Shown here piece after piece: positions 53,163-61,090 of a stretch of DNA of 64,000 nt (its first letter is position 1; the number at the start of each line of letters is the position of its first letter). The translations under genes and the position numbers were made by a program. Under the pieces are notes generated by a model. The model saw nothing but the letters and a program-made list of their open reading frames with translations, was not told the origin of the DNA and made no database searches. The DNA is from Jhaorihella thermophila (GTDB lineage Bacteria; Pseudomonadota; Alphaproteobacteria; Rhodobacterales; Rhodobacteraceae). The DNA is taken from NCBI RefSeq assembly GCF_900108275.1, contig NZ_FNVD01000010.1, positions 58,126 through 122,125 of the forward strand, written 5' to 3'.

Positions 53163-53504
53163 ATGTCAGACGATCTTGATGCCGTGTTTTCGGCCCTGGC
53201 CGACCCGACCCGCCGCGCCATCCTGACCATGCTGCTGGAGGATGACATGGCGGTGACCGACGTGGCCGAGCCGTTCGAGATGTCGCTGGCGGCGATTTCC
53301 AAGCATCTGACCATCCTGACCCGCGCGGGGCTCATCAGTCAGGAGAAGCGCGGCCGGGTGAAGTGGTGCAAGCTGGAACCCGACGCCCTGCGCGCGGCGA
53401 GCGTCTGGATGCAGGGGTTCGGCCAGTTCGAACCGGTGAACCTGGATGCGTTCGAGCGGTTTCTGGATGCGGAACTGGGCGAGTCCGAGGACAGCAGCCC
53501 TTGA
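53163..53504 (+). CDS. ArsR-family transcriptional regulator
   Basis: Winged-helix repressor, 113 residues, HTH_20/ArsR type. The helix-turn-helix covers about 10-80 (ALADPTRRAILTMLLEDDMA, then EMSLAAISKHLTILTRAGLI). The metal-binding CxC motif of true ArsR is absent, and Cys68 (KWCKLEP) is the only cysteine. It belongs to the non-metal subgroup often paired with SRPBCC proteins, but none follows here. It ends one base before the convergent DMT gene. Confidence 0.92.
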   Translation: MSDDLDAVFSALADPTRRAILTMLLEDDMAVTDVAEPFEMSLAAISKHLTILTRAGLISQEKRGRVKWCKLEPDALRAASVWMQGFGQFEPVNLDAFERFLDAELGESEDSSP

Positions 53505-53505
53505 G

Positions 53506-54423
53506 TCACGACCGGCTTGCAGCGGCCCCCGAAGGCTCCTCGTTTTCCAGCAGCAGGACCAGCGCGGTGACGGTCAGCGCCACGCCGACCAGCACCAGCC
53601 CGCGCGGCGCGCCGTGGCCCAGCGCGATTTCCCACAGGATTACCCAGCTGGGCGTCAGATAGGTATAGGCCATGACCTTGGACGACGGCAGGCGCAGGGT
53701 GGCGAATTGCAGCAACACAAAGGTAAAGGCGCTGGCAAAGACCGAGACATAGATCAGCCCCACCCAGACCAGCCCCGGCAGGTGCGCCCAGTCGGTCGCG
53801 ACGATGTCGGACCAGCCATAGACGGTGAGGACCAGCCCGCCCGCGATCATCATGCCGAGCGAGAAGGTGACGGCCGGCTCGCCCCGGTTCAGGCGCCGCA
53901 CCATGGGCGTATAGAGCGCGTGCGCCAAGCAGCCCCAGAAATAGATCACCTCGCCGGAGCCGATGTGAAACCCCAGAAGCGCCGGCAGGTCGGCGCGAAA
54001 GATCACCCACAGCGCCCCGGCCGCGCCGATTGCCAGCGCGGCGGCGATGCGTGGCGTCGTAACCTGCCGCAGCAGCAGCCAGCCGAACCCCGCCGACATC
54101 ACGGGCGTCAGCGTGAACACCGCCGCGGCGCTGACCGGCGGCGCAGTCCTGAGGCCTTCGAACATCAGCACGAAATAGGCGGCGAAGATGCCGCCCAGCA
54201 AGAGGAACCGCCAAGGCGCACGGAAATGCCGACGGTGCAGGCCGGTGGTGGACACGGCAACCGCGCCGATCAGCGCCGCCGCAATCCAGAACCGCACCGC
54301 GTTCAGCGCCGCGGGAGCGATGTCGTTGGCGATCATGGACCCCAGCGAAAACGACCCCGCCACCAGCGCGGAAAAGGCCAGCATCGCCAGATGCCCCTGC
54401 AGGTGCGGGCTCAGACGGTCCAT
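53506..54423 (-). CDS. EamA/DMT-family membrane transporter
   Basis: Inner-membrane exporter of the drug/metabolite superfamily, 305 residues with ten hydrophobic helices in two EamA halves (about 10-140 and 155-290). The end of the second half contains AYTYLTPSWVILWEIALGH, as in the family. Substrate unknown. ATG at 54423 overlaps the LysR gene's end by 13 bases, so the two are probably cotranscribed. Confidence 0.9.
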   Translation of the reverse strand: MDRLSPHLQGHLAMLAFSALVAGSFSLGSMIANDIAPAALNAVRFWIAAALIGAVAVSTTGLHRRHFRAPWRFLLLGGIFAAYFVLMFEGLRTAPPVSAAAVFTLTPVMSAGFGWLLLRQVTTPRIAAALAIGAAGALWVIFRADLPALLGFHIGSGEVIYFWGCLAHALYTPMVRRLNRGEPAVTFSLGMMIAGGLVLTVYGWSDIVATDWAHLPGLVWVGLIYVSVFASAFTFVLLQFATLRLPSSKVMAYTYLTPSWVILWEIALGHGAPRGLVLVGVALTVTALVLLLENEEPSGAAASRS

Positions 54424-55289
54424 GTCCGGGCCCTTTCCTTGATGAACTTCAGAAAGGCCTGAACCTTGGTGGTGCGGTGCAGATCGACGTGGGTGACCAG
54501 CCACAGCCTCGCCTGCCATTCCGGCATCGGCGCCTTCACCTGAACGAGATCGCCGTGCCGCGCGGCCTCCCAGACCGAAACGAAGCCGATCCCGGCCCCG
54601 GCCTTCACCGCCTCGAGCTGCGAAAACCCGTCAGAGCTGCGGAACATCACCTGTTCGCGCGCGACATTCGCCTTGAGCCATTGGGCATAGGGCGCGCGGC
54701 TGTCGGCATCGTCCGGACCGACAAAGCGGTGTCCTGCAAAGCCGTCGGCGCAATCGGGCATGCCGAACCGGTCGATATAGGCCCGGCTTGCGTAAAGCCC
54801 CATGTCCATCAGAAGGAACGGCTGAACCACGTTGTCGGGCTGTTCGGGGGCGCTGCCGGCGCGAATCGCCACATGGGCTTCGCCATATTCCAGCCGGAAC
54901 AGCCGCGTGCCGGTCAGAAAGCGGACGATGACCGCCGGGTGCGCCTGCTGGAACTCGGCCATCGCCGGCACCAGAAGCGGACCCAGAGAGGCCAGCGAGG
55001 TCACGACAAGCTCTCCGGCCACTTCGTCGCCCTGCCCCTTGAGCCGCCCGACGAGCTGGTTGAACTGATCCTCGGTCGCCTGTGCCACGCGCAACAGATC
55101 CTGCCCGGCTTCGGTCGGTGTATAGCCGCGCGCGTGGCGCTGGAACAGCTTGACGCCCAGCCGCGCCTCGAGCGCGTCGATATGGCGGATCACGGTCGCA
55201 TGGTGCACGCCCAGCACCTCGGCCGCGCCGCTGACCGTGCCCAGCCGCGCCACCTGATAGGCGGTGCGCACCTCGTCCCAGTTGTCCAT
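54411..55289 (-). CDS. LysR-family transcriptional regulator
   Basis: DNA-binding regulator, 292 residues. The N-terminal helix-turn-helix covers about 8-65 (VARLGTVSGAAEVLGVHHAT, then VIRHIDALEARLGVKLFQRH). The effector-binding domain covers about 90-285. ATG at 55289 follows AAGAGG at nine bases; ATG 55313 is an alternative. It is divergent from the azoreductase gene, the usual arrangement for a LysR regulator and its target, and cotranscribed with the DMT exporter. Confidence 0.93.
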   Translation of the reverse strand: MDNWDEVRTAYQVARLGTVSGAAEVLGVHHATVIRHIDALEARLGVKLFQRHARGYTPTEAGQDLLRVAQATEDQFNQLVGRLKGQGDEVAGELVVTSLASLGPLLVPAMAEFQQAHPAVIVRFLTGTRLFRLEYGEAHVAIRAGSAPEQPDNVVQPFLLMDMGLYASRAYIDRFGMPDCADGFAGHRFVGPDDADSRAPYAQWLKANVAREQVMFRSSDGFSQLEAVKAGAGIGFVSVWEAARHGDLVQVKAPMPEWQARLWLVTHVDLHRTTKVQAFLKFIKERARTWTV

Positions 55290-55305
55290 GCGGGAAAGCC
55301 TCTTT

Positions 55306-55323
55306 ATGTGCATCAGGTCACAT
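55306..55323. promoter_or_regulatory. Possible LysR-type binding site between LysR and azoreductase genes
   Basis: ATGTG-CATCAGGT-CACAT forms an inverted repeat in the 123-bp divergent gap, close to the LysR start. LysR proteins bind T-N11-A-like dyads in such gaps; this is the best dyad seen. Confidence 0.4.
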
Positions 55324-55412
55324 TTGATGTTACTTTTCTCGCGCTGCGTTCGCAAATGCAATGACCATCTTGCGGGGCACAACGGTTCAACCAACGCCCA
55401 AAGGATAAATCC

Positions 55413-55991
55413 ATGACCCGCACCATTCTTCACATCGACGCCTCCGCCCGTCTGCAGGATTCGGTGACCCGCAGCCTGTCCGGCCAGATCGTCCGCCGGC
55501 TGAACGGCAACGTGATCCGCCGCGATCTGGCCCGCCCCTTGCCCTTGCTGACCGAAGACTGGGTGAACGCCAACTTCACCCCTGCCGATCAGCGCTCGGA
55601 CGCCCAGAAAGAGGCGCTGGCCCTTTCGGACGAGCTTGTCGAAGAGCTGGTCCGCGCCGATGTGGCCGTGATCGGTCTGCCGATCTACAATTTCTCGGTC
55701 CCCGCCGCGTTCAAGGCCTGGATCGACCTGGTGGCCCGCGCCGGGCTGACCTTTCAATACACCGAGAACGGCCCCGAGGGCCTGTTGAAAGGCAAGCGGG
55801 CGATCGTCGCGGTGGCCTCCGGCGGGGTTCCGGTCGGGTCCGAGGCCGATTTCGCCACGGCCTATGTCCGCCATGTGCTGGGCTTCATCGGCATCACGGA
55901 TGTCGAGTTTATCGCCGCCGACCGGATGGCGGTGGCCCCCGAGGCCTCGCTGAAGGCCGCAAACGACCGGATCGCGGCGCTGGCCGCCTGA
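55413..55991 (+). CDS. azoR: FMN-dependent NADH-azoreductase / NADH quinone oxidoreductase
   Basis: Flavodoxin-like reductase, 192 residues, that reduces quinones and azo compounds with NADH, probably defending against electrophiles. FMN-binding phosphate loop HIDASARLQDSVTRSLS (7-23), then GLPIYNFSVPAAFKAWIDLV and ASGGVPVG are present. It is divergent from the LysR gene and closed by a terminator at 56015. Confidence 0.93.
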   Translation: MTRTILHIDASARLQDSVTRSLSGQIVRRLNGNVIRRDLARPLPLLTEDWVNANFTPADQRSDAQKEALALSDELVEELVRADVAVIGLPIYNFSVPAAFKAWIDLVARAGLTFQYTENGPEGLLKGKRAIVAVASGGVPVGSEADFATAYVRHVLGFIGITDVEFIAADRMAVAPEASLKAANDRIAALAA

Positions 55992-56014
55992 GTCCGCGTC
56001 CACGACGTCGCGCG

Positions 56015-56046
56015 ACCGGGCCGCCCATGTGACGGCCCGGTTCGTT
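56015..56046 (+). terminator. Terminator after azoreductase gene
   Basis: ACCGGGCCG and CGGCCCGGT form a perfect 9-bp stem with a 9-base loop, followed by TCGTTT. It lies 24 bases past the stop. Confidence 0.75.
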
Positions 56047-56079
56047 TCCGCATTCCACGGCGCGCAGGGCCGGCAATGC

Positions 56080-56108
56080 TTGACTCCGCGTCCCAAAGCG
56101 CCTAAGCG
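56080..56108 (+). promoter_or_regulatory. Candidate ffh promoter
   Basis: TTGACT (56080-56085) and TAAGCG (56103-56108) are 17 bases apart. Transcription from here gives a leader of about 250 bases that includes a CCGGAAG/CTTCCGG hairpin (56120-56141) and the 29-bp tandem repeats. Confidence 0.45.
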
Positions 56109-56182
56109 CCCCCCAATACCCGGAAGCGTCACACCTTCCGGTCCTTGGAGTGTCCGAGGATCGCCCCCCATCAGCGCGTCGC

Positions 56183-56292
56183 GCCCATGGGGGCGCGCGT
56201 CGTGTGGGTTGGCCCATGGGGGCGCGTGTCGTTTGGGTTGGCCCATGGGGGCGCGTGTCGTTGGGGATTGCCCATTGCGGGATTGCCCATGC
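56183..56292 (+). repeat. 29-bp tandem repeat in the ffh leader (about 3.8 copies)
   Basis: Units begin with GCCCATGGGGGCGCG at 56183, 56212 and 56241, and a fourth, degenerate unit begins GCCCATTGCGGG at 56270. The period is exactly 29, which is not a multiple of three, and there are no unique spacers, so the array is neither a coding repeat nor CRISPR. It lies 75-180 bases before the ffh start. Confidence 0.85.
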
Positions 56293-56365
56293 GGCGATTG
56301 TGGATCGAGCCGTCGTCTCTTACCTAAGGGGCGGCACATGGAAACCGGCGAAGGAGGCCGAAGAC

Positions 56366-57868
56366 ATGTTTGAAAATCTGTCCGAACGCCTCTCTGGCGT
56401 GTTCGACCGGCTGACCAAGCAGGGGGCGCTGTCCGAAGAGGACGTCAAGACCGCCCTGCGCGAGGTGCGCGTCGCGCTGCTGGAGGCCGACGTATCGCTG
56501 CCGGTTGCGCGCGACTTCGTAAAGAAGGTGCAGGAACAGGCGACCGGCCAGGCGGTCACGAAATCGGTCACGCCGGGCCAGCAGGTCGTGAAGATCGTGC
56601 ATGATGCGCTGGTGGACGTGCTGCGGGGCGACGGCGATCCGGGTAAGCTCAAGGTGGACGACCCGCCCGCGCCGATCCTGATGGTCGGCCTTCAGGGCGG
56701 CGGCAAGACCACCACCACCGCCAAGATCGCCAAGCGGCTGAAGGAAAAGGACGGCAAGCGGGTGCTGATGGCCTCGCTCGACGTCTATCGCCCGGCGGCG
56801 ATGGACCAGCTGGCGGTGCTGGGCGCGCAGATCGGAGTGGACACGCTGCCGATCGTGCCGGGGCAGAAACCGGTGGACATCGCCCGCCGCGCGAAGCAGC
56901 AGGCCGCGTTGGGCGGCTATGACGTCTACATGCTGGACACCGCCGGCCGTCTGCATATCGACCAGGCGCTGATGCAGGAGGTCGAGGACGTCCGCAACGT
57001 GGTCGAGCCGCGCGAAACGCTGCTGGTGGTCGATGGCCTGACCGGGCAGGTCGCGGTCGAGGTGGCCGAGGAGTTCGACGCCAAGATCGGCATCACCGGC
57101 GTTGTTCTGACCCGGATGGACGGCGACGGGCGCGGAGGCGCCGCGCTGTCCATGCGTGCGGTGACGGGCAAGCCGATCCGTTTCGTCGGCACCGGCGAGA
57201 AGATGGACGCGCTGGAAACCTTCGAGCCCGAGCGCATCGCCGGCCGGATCCTGGGCATGGGTGACATCGTGGCCCTCGTCGAGAAGGCGCAGGAAACCAT
57301 CGAGGCCGAACAGGCCGAAAAGATGATGCGCCGCATGGCCAAGGGTCAGTTCAACATGAACGACCTGAAGATGCAGTTGGAACAGATGCTGCAGATGGGC
57401 GGCATGGAAGGCCTGATGGGCATGCTGCCCGGCATGGGCAAGATGTCGAAGCAGATGCAGCAGGCGGGGCTGGACGACAAGCTGATCCGCCGCCAGATCG
57501 CGCTGATCCAGTCGATGACCAAGCGCGAGCGTGCCAATCCGCAGATCCTTCAGGCCAGCCGGAAAAAGCGTATCGCCGCGGGGGCGGGCATGGAGGTGTC
57601 CGACCTCAACAAGCTCCTGAAGATGCACCGGCAGATGGCGGACGTGATGAAGAAGATGGGGCGCATGGGCAAGGGCAAGATGCTGAAACAGGCCATGAAG
57701 GGCATGTTCGGCAAGGGCGCCAGCCCCGAAGAGCTTGCCGCGCAGATGGACCCCAAGGCGATGGAAGCCGCCGCCAAGGCGATGGGCGGGCGCGGCGGCC
57801 AGCCGGGGCTGGGCGGCGGCGGCATGGCCCTGCCGCCGGGGCTGAGCGGGCTGGGCAGAAAGAAGTGA
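56366..57868 (+). CDS. ffh: Signal recognition particle protein Ffh
   Basis: GTPase that binds signal sequences and 4.5S RNA and targets membrane proteins, 500 residues. The NG domain has G1 GLQGGGKTTTTAK (108-120), then YMLDTAGRLHID and VLTRMDGDGRGG. The M domain (about 300-460) is Met-rich (LEQMLQMGGMEGLMGMLPGM) with RRQIALIQSMT, and the tail is Gly-rich. AAGGAGGCCGAAGAC precedes the ATG. The open frame extends upstream through the tandem repeats without conservation, so the start at 56366 is preferred. Confidence 0.97.
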   Translation: MFENLSERLSGVFDRLTKQGALSEEDVKTALREVRVALLEADVSLPVARDFVKKVQEQATGQAVTKSVTPGQQVVKIVHDALVDVLRGDGDPGKLKVDDPPAPILMVGLQGGGKTTTTAKIAKRLKEKDGKRVLMASLDVYRPAAMDQLAVLGAQIGVDTLPIVPGQKPVDIARRAKQQAALGGYDVYMLDTAGRLHIDQALMQEVEDVRNVVEPRETLLVVDGLTGQVAVEVAEEFDAKIGITGVVLTRMDGDGRGGAALSMRAVTGKPIRFVGTGEKMDALETFEPERIAGRILGMGDIVALVEKAQETIEAEQAEKMMRRMAKGQFNMNDLKMQLEQMLQMGGMEGLMGMLPGMGKMSKQMQQAGLDDKLIRRQIALIQSMTKRERANPQILQASRKKRIAAGAGMEVSDLNKLLKMHRQMADVMKKMGRMGKGKMLKQAMKGMFGKGASPEELAAQMDPKAMEAAAKAMGGRGGQPGLGGGGMALPPGLSGLGRKK

Positions 57869-57926
57869 CCTGATGGTGTGCGGAGGCCAGCATAACGCGC
57901 CTTGGGCCGGATCGAAACGCGACACA

Positions 57927-57993
57927 GGTTCGCGCCCGAGCCTGGGGTGGGCGCAATTCGCGCCCGCCCTGGGGGGCGGGTCGGGCGCGAACC
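57927..57993 (+). other. Nested stem-loop between ffh and first GNAT gene
   Basis: Perfect 13-bp outer arms GGTTCGCGCCCGA (57927-57939) and TCGGGCGCGAACC (57981-57993) enclose an inner stem GGGCGC-AATTC-GCGCCC (57949-57965). No T-tract follows. It could be an mRNA 3'-end element for ffh, a DNA cruciform or part of an RNA. Confidence 0.7.
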
Positions 57994-58027
57994 GGGCCGC
58001 TTTCGCGCCCCGGTGGGAGATCGTCCA

Positions 58028-58573
58028 ATGACCCCCTCCATCCCCACGCTGGAAACCCCGCGCCTGATCCTGCGCGCCCCGCGCGCCGAGGACTTTCCGC
58101 CCTTTGCCGAATTCTACGCCTCGGACCGGGCGTCCTTCGTCGGCGGCCCTCTCACCCCCGAAGGCAGCTGGCGGATGCTGGCGATGGAAATCGGCCACTG
58201 GGCGCTCAAGGGTTTCGGCCGCTGGATCGCCGAGACGCGCGACACCGGCGAACCCGTGGGCCTGATCGGCCTGTTTGCCCCCGAAGGCTGGCCCGAGCCG
58301 GAAATCGGCTGGGATCTCTTCAACGGCCACGAAGGCCGCGGTTATGCCACCGAGGCCGCGCTGCATGCCCGCGCCTATGCCTATGACGTGCTGGGCTGGC
58401 AGACAGCAATCAGCCTCGTCAAACCCGGCAACGAAAAATCCGCCGCCGTCGCCGCCCGGATGGGCGCGCGGCCCGACGGCGACTTTACCCACGAACGCCA
58501 CGGGTTCATGCATGTCTGGCGCCACCCGGCCCCGTCCGAACTGGCCGATGGCGGAATGGAGGCCTACGCTTGA
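58028..58573 (+). CDS. GNAT family N-acetyltransferase (first of tandem pair)
   Basis: Acetyl-CoA-dependent acetyltransferase, 181 residues, of the RimJ/RimL-like group. ETPRLILRAPRAEDFPPFAE starts the fold (9-28), and the CoA-binding loop lies in GRGYATEAALHARAYAYDVL. Substrate unknown: protein N-termini, an antibiotic or a metabolite are all possible. GGGAGA precedes the ATG. It is a paralogue of the next gene; the two overlap by one base as TGATG. Confidence 0.88.
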   Translation: MTPSIPTLETPRLILRAPRAEDFPPFAEFYASDRASFVGGPLTPEGSWRMLAMEIGHWALKGFGRWIAETRDTGEPVGLIGLFAPEGWPEPEIGWDLFNGHEGRGYATEAALHARAYAYDVLGWQTAISLVKPGNEKSAAVAARMGARPDGDFTHERHGFMHVWRHPAPSELADGGMEAYA

Positions 58574-59175
58574 TGCCCAAATCCATCCCCGTCATCGAAA
58601 CCCGGCGCCTGATCCTGCGCGGCCCCGAGCCCGAGGACTACCCGCGCTTCAAGTCCACCTTCACCAGCTACCGCGCCCGCTTCATGGGCGGGCCGCTGAA
58701 CCCGTATGAAAGCTGGATGCTCTATGCCGCCGAGATCGGTCACTGGCAGATCCGCGGCTATGGCATGTGGATGATCCACGACAAGGACACCGACGCAACC
58801 TACGGCATGGCCGGCGGCTGGAAGCCCGCCATGTGGCCCGAGGCCGAAATCGCCTGGGTGATCTGGCCCGAAGTCGCCGGCCGCGGCATCGCGCTGGAGG
58901 CGACGCATGCGGCGCGCAAGTATTTCTACCGCGAACTGGGCTGGAAAACGGCGGTCAGCTACATCGACCCCAAGAACCTCGACTCGATCCGTCTGGCCGA
59001 GCGGCTGGGCGCCAGGCGGGACAAGGAGGCGCCGACAGTGGACGGACACGACGCGGTCTATCGCCACCCCTCGCCGGCCGAGCTGGACGGCACCCAGCTC
59101 AATGACGGGATCGAGATGGAAATCTCGCATTACGCGGACCCGATGTTCAAACCGAAAGGCTGGGCCATTGACTGA
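58573..59175 (+). CDS. GNAT family N-acetyltransferase (second of tandem pair)
   Basis: Paralogue of the upstream acetyltransferase, 200 residues. Shared blocks include IPVIETRRLILRGPEPEDYP, AAEIGHWQIRGYG and a CoA loop in GRGIALEATHAARKYFYREL. The pair probably arose by duplication and has diverged a good deal. The ATG at 58573 overlaps the first gene's stop. Its stop overlaps the start of the chorismate mutase gene. Confidence 0.88.
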   Translation: MPKSIPVIETRRLILRGPEPEDYPRFKSTFTSYRARFMGGPLNPYESWMLYAAEIGHWQIRGYGMWMIHDKDTDATYGMAGGWKPAMWPEAEIAWVIWPEVAGRGIALEATHAARKYFYRELGWKTAVSYIDPKNLDSIRLAERLGARRDKEAPTVDGHDAVYRHPSPAELDGTQLNDGIEMEISHYADPMFKPKGWAID

Positions 59176-59467
59176 CGACCACGCAAGCCGCGCCGCCGAA
59201 CTGCTCAAGGAACACCGCGAGTCGATCGACCGGCTCGACGCGATCCTCGTCTATACCCTGGGCGAGCGGTTCAAGCACACCCAGGCGGTCGGTCGGCTCA
59301 AGGCCGAACACGATCTTCCCCCGTCCGATCCCGCGCGCGAAGCGCAGCAGATCGCGCGTCTCGAAGAACTGGCGAAGGCGGCCGATCTGGACCCCGAATT
59401 CGCCAAGAAGTTCCTGAACTTCATCATCGCCGAAGTCATCCGGCATCACCAGAAACACAAGCAATAG
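59168..59467 (+). CDS. Chorismate mutase (AroQ class)
   Basis: Small all-helical chorismate mutase, 99 residues, turning chorismate into prephenate for Phe and Tyr. The helix-1 region LLKEHRESIDRLDAILVYTL, then ERFKHTQAVGRLKAEHDLPP and FLNFIIAEVIRHHQKHK fit the AroQ fold. The start is TTG at 59168, overlapping the GNAT stop by 8 bases. In this group of bacteria the gene commonly sits between ffh and rpsP, so it is the expected neighbour. Confidence 0.87.
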   Translation: MTDDHASRAAELLKEHRESIDRLDAILVYTLGERFKHTQAVGRLKAEHDLPPSDPAREAQQIARLEELAKAADLDPEFAKKFLNFIIAEVIRHHQKHKQ

Positions 59468-59509
59468 CCGGGGCAACCCGGTCCACGCCATCCAAAGGAG
59501 ATCAAGAAA

Positions 59510-59899
59510 ATGGCAATGAAAATCCGTCTGGCCCGTGGTGGGTCGAAAAAGCGCCCCTTCTACCGCATCGTCGCCGCCGACAGCCGCATGCCGCGCGACG
59601 GCCGCTTCATCGAGAAGCTGGGCACCTACAATCCGCTGCTGCCCAAGGACAGCGAGGACCGCGTCAAGATGAATGTCGAGCGCGTGCAGTTCTGGCTGGA
59701 CCAGGGCGCCCAGCCGACCGACCGCGTGGCCCGTTTCCTCGAGGCCGCCGGCCTGCGCGAAAAGACCGAGCGCAACAACCCCAAGAAGGCCCAGCCGGGC
59801 AAGAAGGCCCAGGAACGCGCCGAGGAAAAGGCTGCCAAGGCCGCTGAAGCCGCCGCTGCGGACGAAGCCCCGGCCGAAGAGGCCGCCGCCGAGGAATAA
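59510..59899 (+). CDS. rpsP: 30S ribosomal protein S16
   Basis: Ribosomal protein, 129 residues. The core (1-82) contains [20 protein letters not shown] and [20 protein letters not shown]. An Ala/Glu/Lys-rich tail of about 45 residues follows, as in other alphaproteobacteria. AAAGGAGATCAAGAAA precedes the ATG. First ribosomal gene of the rpsP-rimM-trmD-rplS cluster. Confidence 0.97.
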   Translation: MAMKIRLARGGSKKRPFYRIVAADSRMPRDGRFIEKLGTYNPLLPKDSEDRVKMNVERVQFWLDQGAQPTDRVARFLEAAGLREKTERNNPKKAQPGKKAQERAEEKAAKAAEAAAADEAPAEEAAAEE

Positions 59900-59904
59900 G
59901 CCCG

Positions 59905-60546
59905 ATGCCGGCGCGGGAGCCTGAGTTTTCCGATACGTTCCGCGCCGAGCTCTGGCGGCTGATGCGGATGCGGCGCGACGTGCGCCGTTTCCGCACCGAT
60001 CCCGTGGACGAGGCAGTGCTGACGCGCTGCCTCGACTCGTTCCGGCTGGCCCCGTCGGTGGGGCTCAGCGAACCGTGGCGCGTTGTGCGCGTGACAAGCC
60101 CCGAGGCCCGCGCCGCCGCGCTGGACAATTTCCGCACCGCCAATGCCGCCGCGCTGGCCGGCTATGACGGCGACCGCGCGCGGCTTTATGCCTCGCTGAA
60201 ACTTTCGGGCATGGAAGAGGCGCCGGTGCAGCTGGCGGTGTTCTGCGACGACGAAACCGCCAAGGGCCACGGGCTGGGCGCGAACACCATGCCCGAAATG
60301 CGGCGTTATTCCGTGGTGGCGGCGATCACCCTGTTCTGGCTGGCACTGCGCGCCGAGGGGCTGGGCCGCGGCTGGGTTTCGGTGCTGGACCCGGGCCGGC
60401 TGGCGCGGGATCTGGACGTGCCCGGCGGCTGGCGGCTGATCGGTTATTTTTGCATCGGCTGGCCCGAGACGCTATCTGACACCTCGGAACTGGAAACCGC
60501 CGGCTGGGAGAGGCGCCGGCCGGAACTGCCGATGGACACCCGCTGA
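59905..60546 (+). CDS. bluB: 5,6-dimethylbenzimidazole synthase BluB
   Basis: Flavin-destroying oxygenase that turns reduced FMN into the lower ligand of vitamin B12, 213 residues. The N-terminal MRMRRDVRRFRTDPVDEAVL, APSVGLSEPWRVVRV and the later APVQLAVFCDDETAKGHGLG and GLGRGWVSVLDP match BluB rather than ordinary nitroreductases. It begins 5 bp after rpsP, so it is inserted into the conserved rpsP-rimM unit. No other cobalamin gene is in the window. Confidence 0.88.
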   Translation: MPAREPEFSDTFRAELWRLMRMRRDVRRFRTDPVDEAVLTRCLDSFRLAPSVGLSEPWRVVRVTSPEARAAALDNFRTANAAALAGYDGDRARLYASLKLSGMEEAPVQLAVFCDDETAKGHGLGANTMPEMRRYSVVAAITLFWLALRAEGLGRGWVSVLDPGRLARDLDVPGGWRLIGYFCIGWPETLSDTSELETAGWERRRPELPMDTR

Positions 60547-60552
60547 ACGGAC

Positions 60553-61068
60553 ATGACCGAAAAGCCTGACGACCTGATCTGTGTGGGCGCCATCGCGGGC
60601 GCGTTCGGCGTGCGCGGCGAAGTGCGCCTGAAAAGCTTCTGCGCCACGCCCGAGGACATCGAAACCTATGCCCCGCTTTGCACCGAGGACGGCGCGCGCA
60701 GCTTTTACGTGCGCCTCATGCGCCCGATCAAGGGCGGGTTCGCCGCGCGTCTGGGCGGGGTGGAAACCAAGGAACAGGCCGACGCCCTGCGCGGCACCCG
60801 GCTTTATGCCCCGCGCGACCGGCTCCCGGCATTGCCGGATGACGAATTCTACCACGCCGACCTGATCGGGCTGGACGTGTTCGACACCGGCGGCGCGCTA
60901 CTCGGCCGGGTCAAGGCGGTGCTGAACCACGGCGCGGGCGACCTGCTGGAGGTGCAATTGGCCGGACAGTCCAGAACGGTCCTTCTGCCCTTTACGCTCG
61001 CGGCGGTGCCCACGGTCGATCTGGCCGCGCGCCGCATCGTCGCCGACCCGCCCGAGGGCCTGCTGTGA
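60553..61068 (+). CDS. rimM: Ribosome maturation factor RimM
   Basis: 16S rRNA processing factor that binds S19 in the 30S head, 171 residues. N-terminal beta-barrel ([20 protein letters not shown], then [20 protein letters not shown]) and C-terminal PRC-barrel ([20 protein letters not shown]) are present. ATG at 60553 is 6 bases after bluB. Confidence 0.95.
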   Translation: MTEKPDDLICVGAIAGAFGVRGEVRLKSFCATPEDIETYAPLCTEDGARSFYVRLMRPIKGGFAARLGGVETKEQADALRGTRLYAPRDRLPALPDDEFYHADLIGLDVFDTGGALLGRVKAVLNHGAGDLLEVQLAGQSRTVLLPFTLAAVPTVDLAARRIVADPPEGLL

Positions 61069-61090
61069 CCGCACGAACCGGAGATTCCGC

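Noticed and set aside
56183..56292. CRISPR array
   Set aside because: Units follow each other directly, without unique spacers, and no cas gene is near.
56150..56365. N-terminal extension of Ffh through the 29-bp repeats
   Set aside because: The repeat period is not a multiple of three, the translated sequence is not conserved, and a strong ribosome binding site precedes ATG 56366.
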